From positions 1-26,052 of the forward strand of contig CAZNAM010000001.1 of assembly GCA_964571335.1 (NCBI GenBank): DNA of 26,052 bases, in the 5' to 3' direction. Origin of the DNA: JAFCDQ01 sp964571335 (GTDB lineage: Archaea; Nanobdellota; Nanobdellia; Woesearchaeales; ARS49). Every line of letters starts with the position of its first letter. Within the stretch, counting starts at the first letter, position 1. Under the pieces are notes generated by a model. That model worked only from the letters and a program-made list of their open reading frames with translations, was not told the DNA's origin and ran no database searches. A program made the translations under genes and the position numbers. Positions 6,362-12,369 of this stretch are shown piece by piece.

Positions 6362-7027
6362 TTACCTCATGAAATTCTCTCTTACAAATTCAATCATCAT
6401 ATTGTTTCCTGCAAGTTGATATGCTTTTAATGCAGTAGCTATTAAATTTTCTTTTAAGCAGACATCTCCTAATTTAGATAATTTTTCTTTGTTTCCAGAC
6501 ATCTCATATGCTTTTGCAGCATAACCTATTTGTCTTGCTGTTAATGCTTTATCTCCCACTTCAACCAATTTATTTAGATTATTTATCGCAGAAAATACTT
6601 CCATTGCATGATCCCATTTTTCTCGTCTCATACACTCTTCTCCTACTTGCATTAATTTTTCATTATCATTTAAGATTCTAAATGCTTTAATTGCTTCAGA
6701 TAATTTTCCTTCATCTAAGCATTTTTTTCCTATTCTTTTTATTTCTTCATCATTTAATGCTAATCTAAAACAGTCTATTGCTTTTTCAAATAAACCGACT
6801 TTTTCATAATCTTTTCCAATCATAACTAGTTTTTCTCTGTTTCCTGCAAGTATGAATGCTTTTACTGCTTCTGTTAATTTTCCTTTTCGAGCATATTCAT
6901 TTCCTATGGTGTTTAGAAGTCTTGTTTTTGTTTCGCTGTCAAACATGCTTAAATTAATATTATCTATTCCTTTTTCTAAAAGATTTGGTAAGATTTTTGT
7001 AAAATCATTCATTGCCTCTTTTTCCAT
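6362..7027 (-). CDS. Helical-repeat (TPR-like) protein with six exact 29-residue repeats
   Basis: 221 residues if started at the ATG 7027-7025. A TTG four codons upstream is in frame, but the TATA box centred about 28 nt from 7027 fits leaderless initiation at the ATG. Residues 42-215 are six gap-free repeats of 29 residues that start with Gly and end in a hydrophobic residue, for example GKKCLDEGKLSEAIKAF then RILNDNEKLMQV. The A-x2-A/C-F pattern in the second helix is TPR/SEL1-like, but the period is 5 residues short of the 34 of TPR. Such solenoids bind partner proteins. Partner unknown; the coiled-coil protein encoded 3 nt downstream is a candidate. Confidence 0.8.
   Translation of the reverse strand: MEKEAMNDFTKILPNLLEKGIDNINLSMFDSETKTRLLNTIGNEYARKGKLTEAVKAFILAGNREKLVMIGKDYEKVGLFEKAIDCFRLALNDEEIKRIGKKCLDEGKLSEAIKAFRILNDNEKLMQVGEECMRREKWDHAMEVFSAINNLNKLVEVGDKALTARQIGYAAKAYEMSGNKEKLSKLGDVCLKENLIATALKAYQLAGNNMMIEFVRENFMR
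6383..6904 (-). repeat. Six 87-bp protein-coding repeats
   Basis: The six 29-residue units of the helical-repeat protein occupy this interval with no insertion or deletion between them. They are diverged at DNA level, so the repeat is old and protein-selected rather than a recent expansion. Confidence 0.7.
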
Positions 7028-7047
7028 ATTTTTATTCAATAAATCTC

Positions 7048-7062
7048 AGATATTTAAACATT
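7048..7062 (-). promoter_or_regulatory. TATA box of the helical-repeat operon
   Basis: Minus-strand AATGTTTAAATATCT is centred about 28 nt upstream of the ATG at 7027. The spacing favours that ATG over the upstream TTG at 7039. Confidence 0.55.
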
Positions 7063-7101
7063 ATGTTTTGGTTCAATTAGGATATATCACTGTTTGATGT
7101 C

Positions 7102-7119
7102 TAAAAATGTTTTAAAAAG
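7102..7119 (+). promoter_or_regulatory. TATA-like promoter of the gene at 7139
   Basis: TAAAAATGTTTTAAAAAG is centred about 26 nt before the ATG at 7139, leaderless spacing. Confidence 0.5.
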
Positions 7120-7138
7120 GATAAATTAATATGAATTT

Positions 7139-7537
7139 ATGGAAATACGGGATTGGCTTATCAATTTTGTAAAAAATAGAGCTTCTTTTTACGAAGAACA
7201 ATATTTCATTGAATCCACTGATTTTGGAGTTATTCTTAAAAAAGAATCTGGTGTGAAAAAATTCATAATTAAAAATTCTCTTGATGATGCTATTTTTGAT
7301 AAGATTAAAGGTGATGATTCTGAGCTTGCTTTTGTTTGTTTAAACAAGAAGGTTGATGTTGATTGGTTAATCAATAATTGGGATAAATTAATAACACATT
7401 CTAATGTTTCTTTTATTTTTGCTAATCCTGAAACAAACGAGAAATGGATTATTTTTCCTAAAGTTCACGATACAATTACAGAAAAAAGTGCATTAAAAAC
7501 AGGTTTATATTCTTTGTTCGAGAGTATTTGTCATTGA
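7139..7537 (+). CDS. Hypothetical small soluble protein
   Basis: 132 residues, alpha/beta in pattern. It opens with an amphipathic helix (IRDWLINFVKNRASFYEEQY), then strands (DFGVILKK, KKFIIKNS). A central segment contains AFVCLNKKVDVDWLINNWDKLI, followed by a strand SFIFANPETNEKWIIFP and a C-terminal helix. No signal peptide, membrane segment or metal motif is visible. Its 3' end overlaps the convergent gene by 33 nt. Leaderless promoter spacing supports the start. I do not recognise the family. Confidence 0.7.
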   Translation: MEIRDWLINFVKNRASFYEEQYFIESTDFGVILKKESGVKKFIIKNSLDDAIFDKIKGDDSELAFVCLNKKVDVDWLINNWDKLITHSNVSFIFANPETNEKWIIFPKVHDTITEKSALKTGLYSLFESICH

Positions 7538-7846
7538 GTTTAACTTATTTTGTCTTCTTTTTTTAACTCTCCTCATTTTTCTTCTGTTATCTAAATGTTT
7601 GGTTGTATCAGATTTTTTTGAATGATATATTGGCTCTGTTTTTTGATAGTTTTTCACAAGTCTTTCTGAATGATATTTTTGAGCTACATATAATTTTTCT
7701 TTAAGATTTTGAACAAGAAAGATGTTGCTCGAATGAAAAGGTAACTTAATATTATGTTTACTTTTATGATTATGAACCTGAACAGGGTTTGATAAATATC
7801 TTTTTCTAACCAAATATTTATAATCAATATAGAATCCTACCACCAT
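7505..7846 (-). CDS. Possible small, very basic protein
   Basis: 113-codon frame. The protein is rich in Lys, Arg, His and Tyr, ending in a dense basic segment (residues 87-100, DNRRKMRRVKKRRQNK), so nucleic-acid or ribosome binding is conceivable. In favour: it fills an otherwise empty gap of about 370 bp, and a TATA-like box is centred about 28 nt before its ATG. Against: its composition is unlike its neighbours, no domain is recognised, and its last 33 nt overlap the convergent gene. Could be a lineage-specific gene or a chance frame. Confidence 0.45.
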   Translation of the reverse strand: MVVGFYIDYKYLVRKRYLSNPVQVHNHKSKHNIKLPFHSSNIFLVQNLKEKLYVAQKYHSERLVKNYQKTEPIYHSKKSDTTKHLDNRRKMRRVKKRRQNKLNSMTNTLEQRI

Positions 7847-7865
7847 AACTTAAGTTTAAAAAAAT

Positions 7866-7880
7866 AGAAATATTAAAAAG
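7866..7880 (-). promoter_or_regulatory. TATA-like box upstream of the basic-protein frame
   Basis: Minus-strand CTTTTTAATATTTCT lies about 28 nt upstream of the ATG at 7846. It is the main non-coding support for that gene. Confidence 0.4.
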
Positions 7881-7908
7881 ATTTATGGTTTCTAATAAGT
7901 ATATTAAA

Positions 7909-8187
7909 TCACATTTCTTCTTCTGTATCTTCATCAGGAGCGTTTGGTACTGCTTGTTTATTTATTATCATTATATCTCCTACTGCTTTTACAAGCTGAT
8001 GAGGCACAATTACACCTTTTGCTGTTCCTAATACTCTATTCAAAAATGAATTTTTTGTTGCTTTTATTCTCCAGCTTTGTACTTTTGTTTGTGTTAATAT
8101 TGCTTCATCTACATCTCCGAAATAATCTCCTTGATCTGTGAAAACTTTCATATTAAATGTATCATTAAGTTTTTTCATTCTTAGCAT
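7909..8187 (-). CDS. PRC-barrel domain protein
   Basis: 92 residues. A single small beta-barrel of the PRC type is recognised by the order of strands: MKVFTDQGDYFGDVDEAIL, then a WRIKAT strand, and the closing VIVPHQLVKAVGDIMII. Stand-alone archaeal PRC-barrel proteins are often found near RNA-metabolism or cell-division genes (CdpB-type proteins are one example), but their roles are mostly unproven. The C-terminal tail is acidic. The ATG at 8187 is fixed by a strong Shine-Dalgarno (GGAGG, 8 nt spacing). It is divergent from the TraB-family gene. Confidence 0.82.
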   Translation of the reverse strand: MLRMKKLNDTFNMKVFTDQGDYFGDVDEAILTQTKVQSWRIKATKNSFLNRVLGTAKGVIVPHQLVKAVGDIMIINKQAVPNAPDEDTEEEM

Positions 8188-8195
8188 TTTGAATT

Positions 8196-8202
8196 CCTCC
8201 TT
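8196..8202 (-). promoter_or_regulatory. Strong Shine-Dalgarno of the PRC-barrel gene
   Basis: Minus-strand AAGGAGG sits 8 nt before the ATG at 8187. This is one of the few perfect SD sites in front of a first gene here and implies a leader of about 20 nt. Confidence 0.7.
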
Positions 8203-8221
8203 TTATGTTATTTCCTTTTTT

Positions 8222-8237
8222 CTTAAAGTATTTAAAG
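8222..8237. promoter_or_regulatory. Shared bidirectional TATA element
   Basis: CTTAAAGTATTTAAAG is nearly self-complementary, reading as a TATA-like box on both strands. It is centred about 28 nt before the TraB-family start (8260) and about 45 nt before the PRC-barrel start (8187), so one element could serve both divergent genes. Confidence 0.5.
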
Positions 8238-8259
8238 ATTATGGTATTCTTATATAGTT

Positions 8260-8940
8260 ATGCAGAGCATTATTTTTATTGGAACATCTCATGTTGCTAA
8301 AGATAGTGTTAAAAAGGTTAAAAAGGTAATTTCTGAGAAAAAACCAGATATTGTTGCTATTGAATTAGATAGAAACAGGCTTTTGGGTTTATTAGATAAA
8401 AAGAGTAAAAGAAAACTTTCTTTTGGAGATATCAAAAGAATTGGTTTAAAAGGCTGGCTTTTTGCTTCTATTGGTCAATGGATTCAAAAAAAAATAGGTT
8501 CTAAGATTGGGGTTTTGCCTGGTGCAGATATGCTTGCAGCTTATAATGCCGCTAAATCTGAAGGTGCAAAGATTGCTCTGGTTGATCAGGATATTGAAAA
8601 AACTCTTAAAAATTTGTCTAAAAGACTTTCTTGGAAAGAAAGATGGAATTTTGTTGTTGATTTAATAAAAGGATTTGTTTTCAAAAAAGGCATTAAGATC
8701 GATCTTTCTAAAGTTCCTGAAGATGAATTGATTGAAAAATTAATCAAAAAATTAAAGATAAGATATCCTAATATTTATGATGTTTTGATTGCTGAAAGAA
8801 ATGATGTTATTGCTAAAAATATTGCAAAATTAACTAGAAATTTTCCTGATGCAAATATTGTTGTTGTTCTTGGCGCAGGTCATGTTAAAGAAGTAAAGGA
8901 TTTGTTGAAAAAGTATTTAAAAGAGTATGATATTATTTAG
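8260..8940 (+). CDS. TraB/PrgY-family protein (short, without membrane domain)
   Basis: 226 residues. The TraB/GumN-type fold is shown by GTSHVAKDSV at residues 8-17, then IVAIELDRNR (about 31-40), and a C-terminal VVVLGAGHVKEV (about 206-217). The GTSH and GxGH histidines and the ELD acid are the conserved, possibly catalytic, residues. The family has been linked to peptide-pheromone inactivation in Enterococcus (PrgY), and a metal-dependent protease role has been proposed. Many archaeal members continue into a membrane domain; this one ends after the TraB core and has no membrane segment. It is 3 nt upstream of the M50-like gene, perhaps a functional pair. Confidence 0.88.
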   Translation: MQSIIFIGTSHVAKDSVKKVKKVISEKKPDIVAIELDRNRLLGLLDKKSKRKLSFGDIKRIGLKGWLFASIGQWIQKKIGSKIGVLPGADMLAAYNAAKSEGAKIALVDQDIEKTLKNLSKRLSWKERWNFVVDLIKGFVFKKGIKIDLSKVPEDELIEKLIKKLKIRYPNIYDVLIAERNDVIAKNIAKLTRNFPDANIVVVLGAGHVKEVKDLLKKYLKEYDII

Positions 8941-8943
8941 TTT

Positions 8944-9678
8944 ATGTCAAATAATTATCTGGATAAAGTTAAAAAATATTTTTGGTTTTCTTCTAAAGAG
9001 TTTAATGGTTTTATTTTAACAACTGTTATTTTTGCTTTTATTTATTCTTTTGATTCTTGGGGAATTATTACTTTTAATTTAAGTGAAGGCTTATTTAATT
9101 TATTTATAGCTGTGCTTTTATGTGGTTTTTCATTATTTGTTCATCATGCTGGTCAGCGTTTGGTCGCTTTGCATTATGGTTTTAAAACAACTCATAAAGT
9201 TTGGTGGCCAGGAATAATAATCGCACTACTTTTAGCTTTTTTAACAAAAGGACATTTTGAAATGTACGCTGCTAGTGCTGTTTTCATTACATTAATGCCT
9301 CATCATAGAATTGGAAAAGTAAGACCTGGCGAGAATATTGGTGCACTTGGTAAAATTTCGGCCGCGGGTCCTGTTTCTAATGTAATTCTTGCTTCTCTCG
9401 CAGTTATTTTAACTTGGATTGGAATCCTTCCTGAATCCATTAGTCATCCTATTTTTATGTTTAATCTTTATTTTGCTGTTTGGAATTTATTGCCATTCCC
9501 TCCTTTAGATGGTAGCAGGGTTCTTTTTTATTCAAGATTGTTTTATATCTTTTTTATTACATCTATTTTGGGTTATATCTTGTTAATTTGGTTGCTTGGA
9601 GTTTATTCCTATATTTTTGCTTTAATTATAGGTATTGTTAGTTGGTTTTTATTTTATTGGTTTTTTGAAAGTAAATAA
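8944..9678 (+). CDS. Site-2-protease (M50)-like membrane protein with degenerate active site
   Basis: 244 residues with about six to eight hydrophobic segments. The M50 fold is shown by GALGKISAAGPVSN (GPxxN at 142-146) and NLLPFPPLDG (181-190), whose Asp189 is the usual third zinc ligand. At the place of the HExxH motif the sequence reads H67-H68-A-G-Q71, so the catalytic Glu and the second zinc His are both replaced. The protein is therefore probably an inactive membrane pseudoprotease or has another role (inference from missing residues). It lies 3 nt after the TraB-family gene. The reading frame is intact, so it is not a decayed gene. Confidence 0.85.
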   Translation: MSNNYLDKVKKYFWFSSKEFNGFILTTVIFAFIYSFDSWGIITFNLSEGLFNLFIAVLLCGFSLFVHHAGQRLVALHYGFKTTHKVWWPGIIIALLLAFLTKGHFEMYAASAVFITLMPHHRIGKVRPGENIGALGKISAAGPVSNVILASLAVILTWIGILPESISHPIFMFNLYFAVWNLLPFPPLDGSRVLFYSRLFYIFFITSILGYILLIWLLGVYSYIFALIIGIVSWFLFYWFFESK

Positions 9679-9697
9679 AAAAATTAAAAAAAATAAA

Positions 9698-10018
9698 ATG
9701 GATATTTATTCAGATTGGGGAGAATATTTGATGACTATTTTTTTAGTTATTGGTTTAGTTCTTTCTGTTGCTATTCAGAATCAAACAACTTCTTTGATTA
9801 TTATTTTCTTGTTTGGTTTATTGTTTGGAAGATTTTGGTTTAAAAAAAAACAGAGTTTAAGATATATGTTATCTTTGGTTGTTTGTAGTTTCGCTTCTGG
9901 TTATATTCTTGGCAAATTATTCGGAAATACTGGTCCAATCCTTGTTATTTTTTTCTTAGGTATGATCATTAGTTATTATATTCATAAAAAAGGCTGGATT
10001 CAAAGTGTAGATTATTGA
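9698..10018 (+). CDS. Small four-helix membrane protein, unknown
   Basis: 106 residues from the ATG at 9698, 19 nt after the M50-like stop. A longer frame from 9635 would overlap that gene by 44 nt and adds only a Lys-rich linker, so it is less likely. Hydrophobic segments at about 11-27, 31-48, 56-72 and 79-95 predict four membrane passes with short polar ends (DIYSDWGEY at the N-terminus). No transporter or enzyme signature is visible. Cotranscription with the TraB-family and M50-like genes suggests a shared membrane function. Confidence 0.75.
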   Translation: MDIYSDWGEYLMTIFLVIGLVLSVAIQNQTTSLIIIFLFGLLFGRFWFKKKQSLRYMLSLVVCSFASGYILGKLFGNTGPILVIFFLGMIISYYIHKKGWIQSVDY

Positions 10019-10046
10019 AGGGAAGCCACTAGACATTCTTTAGCAT

Positions 10047-10060
10047 AAAGCTTTTTAAGC
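10047..10060 (+). promoter_or_regulatory. TATA-like promoter of hef
   Basis: AAAGCTTTTTAAGC is centred about 28 nt before the ATG at 10084, leaderless spacing. Confidence 0.5.
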
Positions 10061-10083
10061 CTTCTATATTAGCAAATTTTGTT

Positions 10084-12306
10084 ATGTTAAATGATTTCAT
10101 TCCAAGACGTTATCAAGAAACAATTTTAGGGACTTGTTCTTTGAAAAATTGTTTGGTTGTTCTTCCTACAGGTTTAGGCAAGACGGGTATAGCTTTGCTT
10201 CTTGCTATTCAAAGATTAAAGAATTTTCCTAAATCAAAAATTTTATTTCTTGCACCTACCAAACCTTTAGTTGAACAGCATAAAATCACTTTTTTGAAAC
10301 ATCTTAAGATTGAAGAAGATAAATTAAAAATTTTCACAGGTGAAATTCCTCCTTTAAAAAGGGCTGCACTTTGGAAAGATTGTCAAATTGTTTTCTCAAC
10401 ACCCCAGGGTTTAGAAAATGATATTATTAATAAGAATATTGACTTAAAAAATGTTAGTTTAATTATTTTTGATGAAGCTCATAGGGCTGTTGGAGATTAT
10501 AGTTATGTTTTTATTGCAAAACAATATGTTAATTCTGCGGATTTTCCAAGAATTCTTGGCTTGACTGCAAGTCCAGGTAGTGATATTCTAGGCATTGAAG
10601 CTGTTTGCCAGAATCTTTTTGTTGAGTCTGTTGAAATTAGGTCTGATGAAGATCAAGATGTAGCTCCTTATATTAAAAAAAGTGATTTAAATATTCTTAA
10701 AGTTGAATTGTCTCCTGAATTGAAAAAAATTAAAACTCTTCTGGAAAAATGCATTAAGTCTCGTTTTTCTCAATTAAGTGGTTTAGGCATTAAAAGGGCA
10801 GTCACTAAAAAAGATCTTCTTGGTCAGCAAGCTCGCCTCAGAGTTATGATGTCCAAAGGTGAAAAAAGTATGGAAATTTTCAAGAGTTTAAGTGTTCTCG
10901 CAGAGGTTATGAAACTTCAGCACGCTCTTGAATTGGTAGAAACTCAAAGCCTTTCTGCTTTATTAATTTATTTTGATAAACTGATGAGCGATTCTGTAAG
11001 TTCCAGTGTCAAAGCCGTCAAAAACATTGTTATAGATCCTTCATTTAAAGAAGCACATTATCTAACAAGAGAATTATTAAAAAAAGGTGTTGAACACCCT
11101 AAACTTTCTTTGTTGAAAGAGAAGATTATTTCAATAACTAAAAAAAACAAGCTTGGAAAAGTTATTGTCTTCACTCAATTCAGGGATAGTGCTTCTCAGA
11201 TCCTCAGTACTTTAAAAAATTCAAAAAATATCAGACCTGTTATTTTTGTCGGACAAGCAAAAAAAAACGGAACTGGATTATCTCAAAAAAAACAAAAAGA
11301 GGTGTTGGATCTTTTCAGAGATGGCGAATATAATGTTTTGATTGCAACAAGTGTTGCTGAAGAAGGTTTGGATATTCCTCAGGTTGATGATGTTATTTTT
11401 TATGAACCCATCCCTAGTGCAGTTAGAACTATTCAAAGAAGAGGAAGGACTGGAAGGCATGATAAAGGCAACATCACAATTTTAGTTACAAAAAACACTC
11501 GTGATGAAGCATATAGCAATGTTGCAAGATATAAAGAGAAAAGTATGAATAATATTTTATATGATCTTAAAAGACATTTTTCTGTTTCTGGATTAAATAA
11601 TAATATGAATAATAATAACAATAAAGAATTTCAACAAACTTTAAAGACAAAAGAAAATAAGGTTCTTATTTTAGTTGATTACAGGGAAAAAGGTTCTCCT
11701 GTTATTAAACAATTATTAGAACAAGGAATAAATGTTAAACTTGAAATGCTTAATTCTGCTGATTTTATTTTAAGTCATAATTGTGGTGTTGAATTTAAAA
11801 CAACGCAGGATTTTGTTAATAGCATTATTGATGGTAGAATTATTGAACAGATGAAAAAATTAAAACAAAAGTTTGAAAAGCCTGTTTTGATTATTGAGGG
11901 TGAAGAAGATATTTATTCTCTTAGAAATATTCATCCTAATTCTATAAGAGGTATGATTGCTGCCATAACAACAGGTTATGGAATTCCTATTATTCGAAGT
12001 AAAAATGCTGAAGATACTGCAGGCATTTTGTTTAGTATTGCTAATCGTGAACAAAATAAGGATTCTTCTTTTAATATTCATTTCACAAAACCAGGGAGTA
12101 TTGAAGAACAGCTGGAATTTATAGTTAGTTCTCTGCCAAATATTGGTCCGCAGCTTGCAAAAGAGCTTTTATCTGTTTTTGGTTCTGTGAAAAATATAAT
12201 TAATGCCAACATTGAGGATTTAAGCAAAGTTAAAGGTATTGGTGATAAAACTGCCAGACAACTTAAAGATTTGATTGAAAAAAAATATATGACTTCAAAA
12301 ATTTGA
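10084..12306 (+). CDS. hef: Hef: XPF/FANCM-type helicase-nuclease
   Basis: 740 residues, full length for archaeal Hef, which remodels and cuts stalled or branched replication forks. The SF2 helicase has Walker A PTGLGKT (28-34), DEAH (130-133), a TAS motif (161-163) and motif VI QRRGRTGR (451-458). An Asn-rich linker (505-513) leads to the XPF nuclease domain, which starts LILVDYREKGSP (about 528-539). The tandem HhH domain is at about 676-735 (LPNIGPQLAKELLSVFGS; VKGIGDKTA). The usual nuclease core GD...ERKxxxD reads AD (559-560) ... E570-F571-K572-xxx-D576: acids and Lys kept, Arg replaced by Phe. It is followed by the primase gene after 63 nt with a separate promoter. Confidence 0.95.
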   Translation: MLNDFIPRRYQETILGTCSLKNCLVVLPTGLGKTGIALLLAIQRLKNFPKSKILFLAPTKPLVEQHKITFLKHLKIEEDKLKIFTGEIPPLKRAALWKDCQIVFSTPQGLENDIINKNIDLKNVSLIIFDEAHRAVGDYSYVFIAKQYVNSADFPRILGLTASPGSDILGIEAVCQNLFVESVEIRSDEDQDVAPYIKKSDLNILKVELSPELKKIKTLLEKCIKSRFSQLSGLGIKRAVTKKDLLGQQARLRVMMSKGEKSMEIFKSLSVLAEVMKLQHALELVETQSLSALLIYFDKLMSDSVSSSVKAVKNIVIDPSFKEAHYLTRELLKKGVEHPKLSLLKEKIISITKKNKLGKVIVFTQFRDSASQILSTLKNSKNIRPVIFVGQAKKNGTGLSQKKQKEVLDLFRDGEYNVLIATSVAEEGLDIPQVDDVIFYEPIPSAVRTIQRRGRTGRHDKGNITILVTKNTRDEAYSNVARYKEKSMNNILYDLKRHFSVSGLNNNMNNNNNKEFQQTLKTKENKVLILVDYREKGSPVIKQLLEQGINVKLEMLNSADFILSHNCGVEFKTTQDFVNSIIDGRIIEQMKKLKQKFEKPVLIIEGEEDIYSLRNIHPNSIRGMIAAITTGYGIPIIRSKNAEDTAGILFSIANREQNKDSSFNIHFTKPGSIEEQLEFIVSSLPNIGPQLAKELLSVFGSVKNIINANIEDLSKVKGIGDKTARQLKDLIEKKYMTSKI

Positions 12307-12332
12307 TTTTCTTTCAATACAGTAAATCACAA

Positions 12333-12347
12333 CAATTTATTTATATC
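12333..12347 (+). promoter_or_regulatory. TATA box of the primase gene
   Basis: CAATTTATTTATATC is centred about 29 nt before the ATG at 12370. An out-of-frame ATG at 12360 reaches a stop after 14 codons, so 12370 is the better start. Confidence 0.55.
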
Positions 12348-12369
12348 ACTGACATCTATATGAATAATT

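Noticed and set aside
8944..9678. M50-like gene as a pseudogene
   Set aside because: The frame is full length, membrane segments and the GPxxN and PLDG motifs are intact, and the gene is tightly packed in an operon; only the HExxH residues are changed.
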